A stretch of 64,000 nucleotides of DNA from Lycorma delicatula (GCF_047948215.1 NC_134455.1:322144147-322208146); one strand, 5' to 3'. Counted from the stretch's first letter, positions 22,371 to 35,045 are shown. Program-made: numbers and translations. The notes: generated from the letters alone by a model not told the origin.

Positions 22371-23799
22371 GTGTTTTATTCTTTTTTATTCTTTTCTAAC
22401 ATGAACCATATTCTAATATGCATATATGTTATTCTTGCATCACTTAAAAACCACCAAAGATCAGAATGAAAATTTTGTAAAAAAGCTTTGCATACAGATT
22501 TTAGATATATTTGTTATATACCATTTTAGTCTGAATTATAACGGAAACACAACTGTGTCAGAACTATGGTGTTTATCAGGCAAAAACCAAAAAAAGATAA
22601 TGAAGCGAAAATGTTAACTTAAGAAATAAAAATTAAAATACTATCTTTTAGATTTATTCACTTTTATCATCTGAAAAGTCTCATGTACTGTCAATACATG
22701 AAAATCAGTATTAGCCATTTTGAAATTAAACAAAATAAGAAATTTTTGTTTGCATATATGTACACGTACACAATTTTATTGAAAATATAATGTTTGCTGT
22801 TAAATAAAAATTTTTTGGCAAAAATCAAAGAAAAATTCATCAAAAGTTTGGTAAAAATTGTCAAACATTTTAGTAAAAACTATCACACGTTTTTGGTAAA
22901 AATCATAGAAAAAGCATCAAACCATTCCAAAGCTTATTCCTATTGATTTATTTTTCCAAAAACTCCCTAATATCTAGTAAAGTATTGTTAATTTGAGGCC
23001 TGTATGTTGCTGCATCCCTTGTTCTTATAGTGTCATTCCTAAGATATGAGGCTAGGATTGTTAATTGAACCCAAAAACAGAATATTGACTGGCAGATTTT
23101 ACTGTGTTAAAATTAACTGTTCTGGCAAGCTCAAGCTGTCCATTCCTTCTGTACCCTTTTAATAATCATTACTTAAATACATGGGGAATATTTTCCTTAC
23201 ATAACAAAAATTATAAACAAACTCAACAATATAACAAAGAAATTTAATAATATTCTATGGTGCATTTTTTTATTCTGTTTTATAAATTGTTCTTGTAAAA
23301 TTCAATAACTAAGCAATACAGTGAAAAGAGATATAGCCACAAACAAACATTTTCTATTTTTAAAGACAGAATAATATGTAAATTGTCATAGTTATTTTTA
23401 TTTTCATTTCAAAGTTTTTTTTTATGTTCCTATAGTCTATATTTGAGTAAAATTAAACCTAAATATGTATTTCAGTCTCTAATACGCAAAAATATCTGAT
23501 AAATAATATAAGTTTTGTTGGGAAAAGTTCATCTCAAAAGTAATTTAGATGAAAAATATATGACAACTTTTTACAAAAAATTGTTTCCTTCAGCTTAAAT
23601 CTATATGATCAATCTAAAGTGTTTAGGTCTTTGCTTCTGGACTATATTTTGACTACAATAATACAATTATTACTAATTAACTAACTATATGTGATAGATG
23701 TGGTGTATATGACACAACCTATTTATTACAAAACCAATTTTTTTATGAAAGGCTGCTTTACTGTGAAAATTTCTTAATACCTTCATGATCTTGGACCAT
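22371..23799. other. intergenic, no gene seen
   Basis: AT-rich DNA downstream of the IDH3-like poly(A) site. Around 22800-22930 a short motif of the form TTTTTGG(T/C)AAAAATC is loosely repeated. Confidence 0.45.
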
Positions 23800-23980
23800 C
23801 TCAACCCCCCACCCCCAACCCGTATAGGAAGACAACACCCACCTTGTGACAATTCTGGTCACCACACCACCCCATCCGTTACTACCCCTGATGGGCTTTA
23901 CTGGAGATCATCTTACTGATTGACCCTCTTCTGTGATTACATATTACAATCATCAGCTAGGCCTCAATTGGGATGCTACT

Positions 23981-24038
23981 GATGTAAATTCTTCACTAGA
24001 CATTTACATCAGTGAATGTCTAGTGAAGAATTTACATC
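23981..24038. repeat. perfect 24-bp hairpin
   Basis: Arms 23981-24004 (starts GATGTAAATTCTTCACTAGA) and 24015-24038 are exact reverse complements with a 10-base loop. It lies in the R1-like 3' UTR. Confidence 0.95.
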
Positions 24039-24430
24039 TTTCCCTTTCTCAATCTTTGCCTTTGCTGTAGGCTTCTTTCAGACAACTTTTCTCTTCTGTC
24101 CTACTTTGATGTCCTCACAACTACCTAAACAAGCTCATGAAAGCACAAACCCTGTGCTTAGTCCAAATACTTTGGTTAATCCAAAAGACACAAGCTAAAC
24201 AAACAACTATAAATGTCATAACTTTTATGAAACAAGTCTAAATCAATGCAAATCTCATATCATTCAAAATTGTTGATTCGAAACAACAGTAATTTAGACC
24301 TAGATCTGCCCTTAGATTAAATAAATTATTATAATAAAATAAAAATTAATCAACATGTAAACTGGACTTATGGTTTGGTCTGACAGGAGTGAGGACAAGC
24401 CTCCCTCCCACCTCCTGCCTCCTACCTCCT

Positions 24431-24721
24431 TTCCTTTCTTTTTTCTGTTTAGCCTCTGGTAACTACCGTTCAGATAATACTTCAGAGGATGAATGAGGAT
24501 GATATGTATGAAGTGTAGTCTTGTACATTCTCAGTTCAACCATTCCTGAGATGTGTGGTTAATTGAAACCCAACCACCAAAGAACACAGGTATCCTACGA
24601 TCTAGTATTCAAATCCGTGTAAAAATAACTGGCTTTACTAGGACTTGAACACTGGAATTCTCGACTTCCAAATCAGCTGATTTGGGAAGACGCGTTCACC
24701 ACTAGACCAACCCGGTGGGTT
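24431..24721 (-). mobile_element. tRNA-derived SINE (family 1), complete, with target duplication
   Basis: Minus-strand, 291 bases: tail CTGTTTAGCCTC..., body with ATGTGTGGTTAATTGAAACC and head with the A and B boxes and CCAAATCAGCTGATTTGG. Flanks TGCCTCCTACCTCCT (24416-24430) and TGCCACCTACCTCCT (24722-24736) form a 15-bp target duplication with one mismatch. Inserted into the R1-like 3' UTR. Confidence 0.85.
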
Positions 24722-25390
24722 TGCCACCTACCTCCTACATTGCAGCTTTCCTATGTGACATTTACTAGATCCTGGTCTGGTCTGCTAATTGGAACGAGGT
24801 CAGAACCTTCACCCTCCCAATTCACCAATCACAATTCAAAGCACCATCACAGGGTTCCCTACAATTTACTAACAATCCAGTCCACTCTTAGGAATATGGT
24901 CATACCACCCTCCTGATCACGACTCCTCCATGCATTTACTTTAAACAAAATAAATGTATCTAAGTAGGGCTTGAAGCCAAAAACGCCTACCTTTGGCCAA
25001 TAAAGCGCTCAGACAGGTCCCTAGGGTTAGGTCACCTGGGGTTAGTACTTCAGGTGAATGAAACCCCAATATTAAACCCCTTCAGCTGCTCTTTGCAGGG
25101 CAAGAAACCTAAGGAAGCCAGCCACTATAAACCATTATCTGCGGGTTTTCCAGTTAAGCTGCAGATCCAGCACAGAATCTACTCTCTCAAGTTCCGTAAC
25201 AACTCTCTGGTACATTCAGCTTCATACCACACGCAAACATAAAGGACATGGTCCACAGTGTCATCAACCCTACAGTCTGGGCTATGACCCGAGACTGTAA
25301 GGCTATGACCAAACCTAGCCAGTATTTCCCTAAAAGCACAATGTCCAAATAAAAATTGTGTTGTCAGGCCTTTTAATCTATGACTTTGAT

Positions 25391-27329
25391 CGCTTAGCCT
25401 TGGTAAATTAATTTAATTTGTAATTGTATTAAGTCTTTAGTAGGCCAACTGATCATTATGGTTAAAAAGTTTAATAATACATTTTACTGCATAAAAATGC
25501 AATATATTTTCAACTTTATTTCAGATAAGGGTTTTACTTTTTACTGTCCAAAAGAAGTAAGACATTTTGATGTATCAGTTTTGAGTATTGATCTGTAAAT
25601 TAAATGCTGCAAATTAAATATGACCTGATTTTAATTTATTAATTGAGCATGTAGCTTAGCTCCGACACAAGGAAAAGTAATAAATACAACTGGAGGGATT
25701 AAACTACAAAAACAAAAAACAAGTAGGATGTTAAAAATCTTTTAAAACGTTCTCTCTGGAAAGATCCCACATCATACACACTCTTCTTCATTCACAATCT
25801 TAATGAAGAAAAGTAAAAGATTCCTTCACTTCCTTAATGCTTGTATTCGTCAACCAGCATGTTAATCGATACCAGGAATGGTCAAACTGCTGCGCTAGGC
25901 ATCAGAGCTCAGCGTCTTAACTCTCATAAATCTGTGTAACAAAGCACTAATACTATTTGTATCTCCCTGATACTGGTGTCCTGTATTGATATTAATAAGG
26001 AGTTTGATATACCTACTTTACTGCAGGCTTTATAATCTAAAAAAATTATTTTTAATTACTGAAATGCCAATACTCAAAAATTATAATTAATGAAGCTTAG
26101 TATTTTCAAATTTTATATTTCTGATTAATTATCCAAAAACTTTTGATTGATTTAATGTAAGTTAATACTTACCCAAACATTTAATGCTTTACATTCTATT
26201 TATGTTTAAATAATCAAAATTTTCATTTTTATTAATATTTATTGAATTATTTATAAAAAAATGTATGTGTGTACAGGTGCGTGTGCGCGCGTTTCCTTTT
26301 CTTTAAATTCTCATCTCAAATACTTTATTTGATACTTAGTAAGGTAATAAAGTGGGTTTTTTTACTTGGATGTAATGGTGTTCACCCAATTGCTGATTTT
26401 TTCTAATCACGATGCACCCAGTTACTTGTACAACTGAGATAAATTACTTAATATTTATTTCATAAGTGTTGTTGCAGTCATTCTTATGTTACAAGTCATA
26501 CAGAAACATATACACTAAAACACATAATTCTCCTTATGGTGTAATCAGGTTATAAAATAAACTACCTCTTAGTTTATCTCTAAAACAGAATTAATTTGTC
26601 TAATGTAAAAACACATATTAACAACAAAAATAAATTACGTACAATTTTAGTCTTCACTGTGTTTTATTTATATGAACAATTTGACTACTTTTTAAAAGCT
26701 TTAGAGTTTTCTGTATCTCTTGTAGTAGTTAGGTCAGCAGTCAACAATAAAACACATTTAATATCACAGTACAACAAAAACATCAAATATATTAGGACCA
26801 AAGTGACACATTGGGAGATGTGTCACTATAAGAGTTTTAACTATAACAGTTAAAATTAATCCCATATATTTTTATAGATATCAGAGTACTGTATCACACT
26901 TGTTTTAAAATAACCACATTTGGTTACAAAAGTGTTTATTTTATGAAATTTCAGGGACTAAAGATTACATTTACATTGATTTAAGCTTTTCCATGGGTAT
27001 TAAATTAAATTTCACTCCATGGATATTAGATTAATGTAAAAATTACTTCTGAAGGAAGATGTATTTTACATAATTATTAATAATAATTATAACTAAATTA
27101 ATTGCTAAAAGTTATAACAAAAAATTAATACTAGAATAATTACTTTTAGTTATATAACTATAACTAAGCAATTTTCTTTTTAAATAATGCAATATATTCG
27201 TAGATAATTAAAAATGCTTTTACTGGTCAAGAATTAACTGTATGAGGACTACAATTATCATTTTTTTTAGGATAATTTTTTGCATAATAATTATAATTCT
27301 ATCATATCATCATATCAATGATCACCATC
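25391..27329. other. intergenic, no gene seen
   Basis: No coding block or known repeat recognised. The longest plus-strand frame (26596-26853) has no recognisable motif and AT-biased composition. Confidence 0.4.
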
Positions 27330-28600
27330 AGTTTTTTGCGATAAGACAGGTCCTTGCACTATTTCCATTTTGATCCTCCTCCATTCCAAGCTAAACTTAA
27401 AGATACTTATAGCTCCCATTTCATTTTAGATCTTCTGTCATTTTTATTCTTTCCAGCCTCTCTTTTCTGTACCTTCTGTAACTTTTCTGCACTGTTTTAA
27501 TCAATCCTTTTCCTTTCATGATATGTCCCAGCCAGTTAGAGTTTCTATTCTGATTTAGTCTCTACTCTTGTTAAGTCTGTTTCCTTAATTCCTTATTTTT
27601 CTTTAAAAAAAAAACTACATCACCTGCTAATGTAACACAGTTTATTTTCCTTCATCTTACACAAATTCCTTTATCTTCTTCTTCTAGAGCATTTTTGGTT
27701 GTACCTTCACTTACATAATAAAATAAGCCTGATGATAGGCAGCACTCTTGCCTAATTCCACTTTCTGCGTCAAACCACTAGGTTTAAACATCTTTTATTT
27801 CCATACCTACTTTCTGATTAATATACAATTATTTTATTAATTTTCTATCTTTGCAACTTAATCTTTGACTTCTTAATATTTCCACTAGTTCATCCCATGG
27901 GAAAGATCATTTGAGTTTTTTGTTGAAGGTACAGTTCCTCAAAGTATCTTTTTAATTTTTAAGTTTTTAAGTATAATCTTTTCTCTTTATAACAATTTGA
28001 CATTCATACCTGTACTCTACCCTCTACTTAATCCATATTATTTTTATGCACATTAGTTTATATAGTTGATTTTTAACTAGAAATAGAATATAGTATAGTG
28101 TGGAATATATTATAGTATATATAAGAATATAGTATAGTATAGTGTAATATAGTATTAGTACAGAATATTGGTATAGTTAATACGTTAGTATATTAGTTCA
28201 TACTGCACATTTTCTTTTTAAATATTTATATCTGAACAATCTTCTGTAAGTTACTTCTCTTTACTATTTTTGTTACTCTTCTTAACTCATTATTCATTCT
28301 TCTGAAAGCCTCTCTTCCATTGTTATCCTTCCCGGTTCTTAAATTTTCTTCTGTCTTCCACTTTTTCTGTCATTTCTTAATAACACACTGCTTATTTATT
28401 CTTCTTCCCATAACAAAACCAATATTTTGCTCTGTTGTTATTCTTATAGCTCATTTTATATTCAGCCAAAATTCATTATTTGTCCTACTGACTTCATTTC
28501 TTTTCTTTAATAAATGGGCAAAGTTCTCTTCCAAAATCTTCTTTCTAATTGTTACTTTTTTCAGGTTCCTCGAATTATTTCATTATACTATCTAGTATAG
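27330..28600 (-). pseudogene. RTE-like LINE reverse transcriptase relic (family B)
   Basis: Reading the complement from 28600 down, broken frames give GREAFRRMNNELRRV, WDELVEILRSQRLSC, GIRQECCLSSGLFYYV (RT motif of the R-Q-G-C-x-L-S-P-x-L-F type), LAGDVVFF (a damaged F-A-D-D) and NWLGHIMKGKGLIKTVQKSY with a final DLK/ELS block. It ends in a TGATGATATGATGA-like simple repeat, as RTE elements often do. Many stops and frameshifts. Same family as 7685-8775. Confidence 0.7.
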
Positions 28601-28611
28601 TATAGTAGTGA

Positions 28612-29410
28612 AAAGATAAAAATGCTACGATTTGCTGATGATATAGTAATTCTAGTCGGGAGTAAAAAGGATTTAGAAGAAACAATGAATGGCATAGATG
28701 AAGTCCTACGCAAGAACTATCGCATGAAAATAAACAAGAACAAAACAAAAGTAATGAAATGTAGTAGAAATAACAAAGATGGACCACTGAATGTGAAAAT
28801 AGGAGGAGAAAAGATTATGGAGGTAGAAGAATTTTGTTATTTGGGAAGTAGAATTACTAAAGATGGACGAAGCAGGAGCGATATAAAATGCCGAATAGCA
28901 CAAGCTAAACGAGCCTTCAGTAAGAAGTATAATTTGTTTACATCAAAAATTAATTTAAATGTCAAGAAAATATTTTTGAAAGTATATGTTTGGAGTGTCG
29001 CTTTATATGGAAGTGAAACTTGGACAATCAGAGTATCTGAGAAGAAAAGATTAGAAGCTTTTGAAATGTGGTGTTATAGGAGAATGTTAAAATTCAGATG
29101 GGTGGATAAAGTGACAAATGAAGAGGTATTGCGGCAAATAGATGAAGAAAGAAGCATTCGGAAAAATATAGTTAAAAGAAGAGACAGACGTATAGGCCAC
29201 ATACTAAGGCATCCTGAATAGTCGCTTTAATATTGGAAGGACAGGTAGAAGGAAAAAATTATGTAGGCAGGCCACGTTTGGAATATGTAAAACAAATTGT
29301 TAGGGATGTAGGATGTAGAGGGTATACTGAAGTGAAACGACTAGCACTAGATAGGGAATCTTGGAGAGCTGCATCAAACCAGTCAAATGACTGAAGACAA
29401 AAAAAAAAAC
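28612..29410 (+). pseudogene. RTE-like LINE RT C-terminal half (family A)
   Basis: The best preserved LINE frame in the window: 28622-29221 is open for 199 codons, starting in LRFADDIVILVGSKKDLEET, the RT catalytic F-A-D-D box. It continues with FCYLGSRITKDGRSRSDIKC, WSVALYGSETWTI and FEMWCYRRMLKFRWVDKV to GHILRHPE. A stop at 29219-29221 is followed in frame by GRPRLEYVKQIVRDVGCRG and ESWRAASNQSND. The element ends at CCAGTCAAATGACTGAAGAC plus poly(A). The 5' two thirds are missing. It abuts, in the opposite orientation, the family B copy that ends at 28600. Confidence 0.85.
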
Positions 29411-29905
29411 TATCTAGTTAAAAATATTATTGTAATTTCTGCTTCTAGAAATATGACCACCATCAATGTTTACACTTGGTAACCAACCTATGTGCCTTTT
29501 TTATTGCATTCCAGAATCTTTCATCTGCAATTACATAATCACTTAGATATCATCAAGAGATGAAAACAGAAATCAAACTGTCTCTACAGTCCTCTTTTAT
29601 CTGGCATCTTATTTTCCTTATAAAACTCAACTCTTTTCTTCCCTTTCATTTGATAGTTCTGGCATAAATTGTTTCTTTTACAAAACTCTACAACACTACA
29701 AACAAAATTGGCTTCACCACCAAGAAGAATTCCAGGTCCAAAGAATAAACCCCCTTACAGCAAATCTGCTCTATTTAATTAAAATATATCAAATGTATTT
29801 TTACACATTATATCATAAAAGAGCAATTTGAATTTTCTTTTATCTGTAGTAATTCAATAGACAGAAGTAATCTATATACATTTATTAACATATAAAGTCT
29901 CCCCT

Positions 29906-29930
29906 ATGAATCATGAGACCTTGCTGATGG
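29906..29930 (+). repeat. copy of the family A LINE 5' motif
   Basis: ATGAATCATGAGACCTTGCT plus GATGG, one mismatch to 30335-30359, but here it is followed directly by a SINE tail. Confidence 0.8.
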
Positions 29931-29934
29931 TTAC

Positions 29935-29985
29935 ATTCATGCATATCCTCTGAAGTAGTATCTTACGGTGGTTACGGAAGCTAAA
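29935..29985 (+). mobile_element. SINE family 1 tail fragment
   Basis: CATATCCTCTGAAGTAGTATC, then ACGGTGGTTACGGAAGCTAAACAGAAAAAG, matches the last 60 bases of the complete SINE at 38969-39267. Confidence 0.6.
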
Positions 29986-30334
29986 CAGAAAAAGAGGTCT
30001 CCTGCTACCATTTCTGGTTAACATTATATATATAAAATTATCAGATTTCTGCAAATAAACCAGCTTGTAATTATATTTTGCCAACTAAGTTCGCATTGTG
30101 GTATGTCTATATGCCGAGTTTACTCGCAGATGTTTCAGCTGGTTTTTGCAGTGCTGTAACGATTTAATTGGTGTGAATCTACTTTTTGGTGTTTTTGTAT
30201 TAATTTTGATATGTTTGTTTGTTACTTTTTCGTTATAGGTGTTACTTCATTTCTGACATCTCTAAAAGTTACCTAACTTCTTGCTGGTGTACTCGTGGTT
30301 TTACTGTAATATATACTACTATCTTGCTCCCTCA

Positions 30335-32000
30335 ATGAATCATGAGACCTTGCCGATGGTGAGGGGGCTTGAGTGCTCACTGATACAGGGTAGCCGGACT
30401 GAAGGTGCATCCATATCGGAGAGGTATCTGTTGACAGCCAGACTAGGGAGCGATTTCTTTCAGTAGTTGTTAAGGGCATAGGTCTACAGCTGCCTTTCCA
30501 AGAAAAAGCTCTCTGCGTTTTCATGCAACAAAGAAGGAGGCGCCTTCCTGGCTAAAATATTCCAGTGGTAAACCAGTTCCCTGTTTGGATCTCCGGGTGG
30601 GGACTACTACGGATGGGGTCACCAGAAAATTAAAAAAATAACATTCTACGAGTCGGGGCGTGCAATGGTAGAAGTCTAAAAGAGGTTAGTAGATTAGAAA
30701 ATTTAAAGAGGGAAATGGATAGGTTAACTGTAAACATAGTAGAAATTAGCGAGGTTCGGTGGGAAGAGGAAAACGACTTTTGAACAGGTGATTTCAGAAT
30801 AATTAACTCAGCGTCAAATAAAGGGCAGGCAGGAGTAGGTTTCATAATGAATAAGAAGATAGGGAAGATTGTAGAGTATTTCAAAAAGCTTAGCAACAGT
30901 ATCATTGTAATCACAATAAAATCAAAACCTAACCCGACGATTGTTAACGTCTACATGCCTACAAGTGCTCACAATGATGATGAGTTATTGTGTATACGAA
31001 GAAATTACGAAGCAATTAAATACATAAAAGGGGATGAAAATTTAATAATGCTTGGCGATTAGAATGCAAACATCGCCAAAGTCAAGGAAGGAAATATTGT
31101 GGGTGAATACGGGCTGGGCAAAAGGAATGAAAGAGGGGACTGACTTATTGAGTTTTGCAGGAAGCATAATTTAGTAACTCCCAACACCCATTTTAAAAAT
31201 CATAATAGAAGAATATACACATGCAAAAAGCCGGATGACACTGCAAGGTATCAGATGATTATATCAGGTTAAGCAAAGATTTTGAAATCAATTCAACTGC
31301 AAAGCATATCCAGGAGCAGACATTCATAGCGACCATAATTTAGTAATAAAAAAAAATGAAGAATGTAATTGTAAAATGTAGATAGGGGTTAAAAAACCTA
31401 AAAAAAAAAAAGGTATCAGATGAATTGGTTGAATCAGAGAAGCTCGAGGAAGAAGAGGTAAAGAAGATTTTTGAGAAGGACATCGCAAGAAGTCTTAGTA
31501 AAAAAGATAAGATAGAAGATATAGAAGAAGAATTGGAGAATGTAAAAAAGGAAATTCTTAAATCAGTAGAAGCGAACTTAGGCAGAACAAAGAAAACTGG
31601 TAGAAAATCTTGGATATCAGAGGATATATTGCAGCTGATGGATGAACGTAAAAGGTATAAGAATGCTACTAAAAAAGGTAAAAAGAACTATCGAAAATTA
31701 AGAAATACTATAAACTGGAAGTGCAAATTAGCAAAAGACGTGGATTAAAGAAAAGTCCTCAGAAGTAGAAAGAGAAATGATCATTGGTAAAATAGACTGA
31801 GCATACAGGAAAATGAAGGAGAATTTTGTGGTACACAAGTTAAAATCTAATAATGTGTTAAAGATGGTACACCGATTTGTAATATGAAACAAAAGGTCGA
31901 TAGGTAGGTGGAATATATTGAAGAGTTATAAGGAGGAAATGAATTAGAAACTGGTGTTGTAGAGGGAGGAGAGAGATACCATACCAGCTGCTATTCTATA
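30335..32000 (+). pseudogene. RTE-like LINE 5' end and endonuclease domain (family A)
   Basis: The 5' UTR begins ATGAATCATGAGACCTTGCC; I recognise this opening, with GAGGTATCTGTTGA further on, from LINEs widespread in insects and often mis-annotated as craniofacial development protein-like. The coding part from about 30630 reads RLENLKREMDRLTVNIVEIS, EVRWEE, GVGFIMNKKIGKIVEYF, TIVNVYMPTSAHND and ENLIMLGD, an AP-type endonuclease, with stops at about 30779, 31060 and 31141. An open linker (31425-31748, rich in Glu and Lys) follows, then it stops before the RT. Non-functional. Confidence 0.85.
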
Positions 32001-32264
32001 ACATAAGCAAGGTTAAAATTTAAAGAAAGACATACTTTCACTTAAAATTTGAAGATCCTTTCCCAGTGGTGGTGTTTCATAAAAATTAGATTTTACATAA
32101 ACACTGTCTTATTACATAATAAAGAACTCATTATTTTAAACTGAAATATCATCTTAAATCTGATCGGAATTAAAAGTTATAATTGTATAAAAATTACAAC
32201 CCACTTCTAGATTATGAACGCAAAGGAGGGGTGTATGTTACCCATAATTCAGTTAACTGAACTG

Positions 32265-32430
32265 AGGCCTTTCTGGCTTCTGTGGCACTAGTTGTAGAAT
32301 CTCGGCTTTTCATCCGGAGGTTCCAGGTTTGAATCCCAGTCAGGCATGGCATTTTCACATGCTACAAAAATTTTCATTCATCTCATCCAGTGAACGGTGG
32401 TCCCAAAGATTAAAAAAAAAATATATATAT
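32265..32430 (+). mobile_element. tRNA-derived SINE (family 2)
   Basis: TGTGGCACTAGTTGTAGAATCTCGGC is a degraded A-box region and GGTTTGAATCC a B-box. The body GGCATGGCATTTTCACATGC...CATCTCATCC...CGGTGG..CC..AGATTAAA ends in poly(A) and (TA)n. Confidence 0.75.
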
Positions 32431-32484
32431 ATATATATGCTGGATTTTCAACCCAGCAGCCACTTCAGTAGAAATAAATTAGTT

Positions 32485-32715
32485 TTCAGATTTTAACAGA
32501 AATATCCACTTTGACCATCCTTGAATCCATTTTGACTAGTTTCAGCATGATGTCTGCACATACGTACATATGTATATCGCATAACTCAAAAACAATTAGC
32601 TGTAGGATGTTGAAATATTGGATTTAGAACTGTTGTAACATCTAGCACACTCCCCCTTTTGATTGCAATCGACTGGACCAAAAGTGTCCAAAAGAGGCCC
32701 AAAAAACCAGAAATT
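32485..32715 (-). repeat. Y repeat, partial
   Basis: Complement of the Y core: GTCAAAATGGATTC, the ACGTACGT-type block, ATTTCAACATCCTAC and GTCGATTGCAATC, in the same order as the copy at 34575-35045. Confidence 0.8.
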
Positions 32716-32771
32716 AAATTTCATGTACGTTTCATTTAAATTAAACAATTTTTACAGAGTTCGATTTATTG

Positions 32772-32958
32772 TGATACGGACACCACAAAAAAATGTGATG
32801 CAATGTGGTGTCCACCACAATGTAATGTGTATTTGTCCACTTTATTAAAGAATTGGAGGATTGTATTTCACCTTCAAGTGAAATAAGTTTAAATGAAGTG
32901 CAGCAAAAAATTATGTAATTTAATAGGCGTACAAGGAAGTCATGTGGTGTCCACATCA
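32772..32958 (-). repeat. Z repeat (MITE-like), complete
   Basis: 187 bases running from TGATACGGACACCACAAAA to the complement of TGATGTGGACACCACATGA. The two ends are imperfect inverted repeats. The interior has no coding potential beyond read-through of the repeat. Confidence 0.75.
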
Positions 32959-34147
32959 GAGTTTTATTACACTGTTTATTATTATTTTTTTATATATTAT
33001 ATATATACAAAATAAGTAAATAATTTTAGATGAAGTACAAGAGCGTATCATTTTTAGAGGACTGAATAGCCTTTAAGAGATGTATGAATATATTAACGAT
33101 AATTGCTGATGGGTAAAAAATAAAATTTGCGTAATTATATACAATTTGTATTATAGTTAGATATAACCAACCCTCCCTTCTTATTTATATTATTCAAAGA
33201 TGTGTTTGTTACAATAAAATAATTAACTTTAATTTTATTAAAATAGATGTTTTTTTTTTTGGGTTTTTATAAACACAGTAAATAATACAGTAACACAATA
33301 TAATATTAATATTACTTAATCGGCTAAAACAGAAATTTTTCGTCTAAAATCCATTTTTGTAGATACTTTATAAGTTTATATTTTATAAGGACTATGACAA
33401 CGTTCGTCACTAAAAAGAAGATTTATTAGAGCTGTGCTCATAGTCGATTTTCCAGTACGTCTAAATAAGGCGGTGAGGTTTTCCCCAACGTAATAACTAT
33501 TCGTACGTCACACTGAGGTAGTGGGACGGGCTCATGTACATCACTGTACTGTCTTGTCTATTCATTGACTTGACTGATATTCATCGACTAAGTTTGGGGT
33601 AACCTCCGCCGACAATATCTTACTGGTGCATCTGCAAGAGTCGTTGCCTATGATGAAATTTACAAAATCATCCCAGTGGGAAGGAATACACCGACTTTCT
33701 AACGGAATCATGTAGAGATTCACATGAAATCATTAATAGATAAGAAGTCGCTCGGAAAAAAAACAATCACCGTCCCCATGGTAACAATAGTCATGGCTGA
33801 AATCGATTATTAAAAGCATCTGTTTTGGTTTAGAAGAAATCGTCAAGTAAATAATACAATCTGCATCAAAAGCTTCAGTTTCTGCTTACCTAAAAAATAA
33901 TAAAATTACATTACCAGAATACAGTTTAGTGTTAACAATGAAATGCTTAAAGAACAAGAAATTCATTCCATAAAATTACAACAATTTTGATAGCATTAAA
34001 TAACAGAAAAATGTTGATATGAAATATGTATATGCAGCACAGTGTACAATAAAATTAGTTAACAAATGTTAGGTTAGTTTTGCTGCAATTTCATTACTTA
34101 AAACTTTTTACCGACTGAAAATAAAATTTTCTCAAAATTACTTTTTT
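32959..34147. other. no gene seen
   Basis: 33400-33760 is somewhat less AT-rich and contains CCTCCGCCGACAATATC and similar words, but no frame or known repeat was recognised. Confidence 0.4.
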
Positions 34148-34216
34148 TTTTGTCTTCGGTCATTTGGTTTGATGCAGCTCTCAAAGATTTTGTATCTAGT
34201 GCTAGTCGCTTCATAC
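34141..34216 (-). mobile_element. RTE-like LINE 3' tail fragment (family A)
   Basis: Poly(T), then GTCTTCGGTCATTTGGTTTG and ATGCAGCTCTC...ATCTAGTGCTAGTCG: the complement of the last 70 bases of the element at 28612-29410. Confidence 0.8.
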
Positions 34217-34389
34217 AATAATAGGAAACTAGTTTAAAATACAATTAGCATTTGAAAACAAAGTCAAATGGAACATCGAACTTAATGATTTGTCGTATAA
34301 AAATATTTCATCGGCATTACACGTTTAACACTTGATTCAATGAAATATTCCGGTGATTTTTTTGGGACTGTTAAGCGTTTGAAAAAATC

Positions 34390-35045
34390 TGATGTGGACA
34401 CAATATGGCTTCCTTGTACGCCTATTAAATTACATATACAATTTTTTTTTAAATGAAAAGTACATAGAATTTATTTCATTAATAACTTATGATATATTTT
34501 TTTTTGTTATTGAATTATTATTTATCGTAAAAATTATTTTATGATCGGACGTTAATAATTATTAATAAATCAATATATTTAAATTTAAAAAAATGAGATG
34601 TAGTCGAATTCGAGCCGATGTGCCCTCCCCTTGTAAGATCCAAATATTTCATTAATTTTATTTGGATATAACTCTGGAACCAATGACAATAAGTACCACT
34701 TGAAAAACTCTCAATGAGGGCTTATTACTGCAGTTAAGAAAAAATCCAAACCTTTTTTAATTCTGGGCTTTTTTGTACAGTTTTGGTTAAGTTGATTGCA
34801 ATCAAAAGGGGAAGTGCACAACTAGATGTTGCAAAAGTCTTAAATCCAAAATTTCAACATCCTACGGTTAATCGTTTTTGAGTTAGGCGAGATACATACA
34901 TACTTAACGTACGTACAGACGTCAAGCCGAAACTAGTCAAAATGGATTCAGAGATGGTCAAAATGGATATTTCCGTTGAAATCTGGAAAAAATTTTCGCA
35001 ATCACGATACTTTCATTAGTTCGTACAAGGAATTAAAAATTACGC
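34390..35045 (+). repeat. Z start joined to Y repeat
   Basis: TGATGTGGACACAATATGGC and CTTGTACGCCTATTAAATTA open as in Z. An AT-rich segment follows, then GAATTCGAGCCGATGTG, TCAATGAGGGCTTATTACTG, GATTGCAATCAAAAGGGG, the GTACGTACAGACGTCA block and GTCAAAATGGATTC twice. The order is the same as in 1536-2230. Confidence 0.8.

Larger units (their letters stand above)
23800..25390 (-). mobile_element. R1-like LINE 3' end (ORF2 tail plus 3' UTR)
   Basis: Minus-strand relic. From about 25390 down to 25170 broken frames give FGHCAFREILARFGHSLTVS and SPDCRVDDTVDHVLYVC, the C-terminal zinc finger of R1/TRAS-type ORF2 (C-x2-C-x8-H-x4-C). The remainder down to 23800 is its 3' UTR, which resembles 58140-58930 (shared CACCACACCACCCC..CCGT and CCTCCGGCCAAT-type blocks). 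A SINE splits it at 24431-24721. Confidence 0.7.

Noticed and set aside
26596..26853. 85-codon plus-strand open frame
   Set aside because: Composition-driven frame in AT-rich DNA without recognisable domain or signal.
28320..28595. 91-codon plus-strand frame
   Set aside because: Antisense shadow of the minus-strand LINE reverse transcriptase relic.
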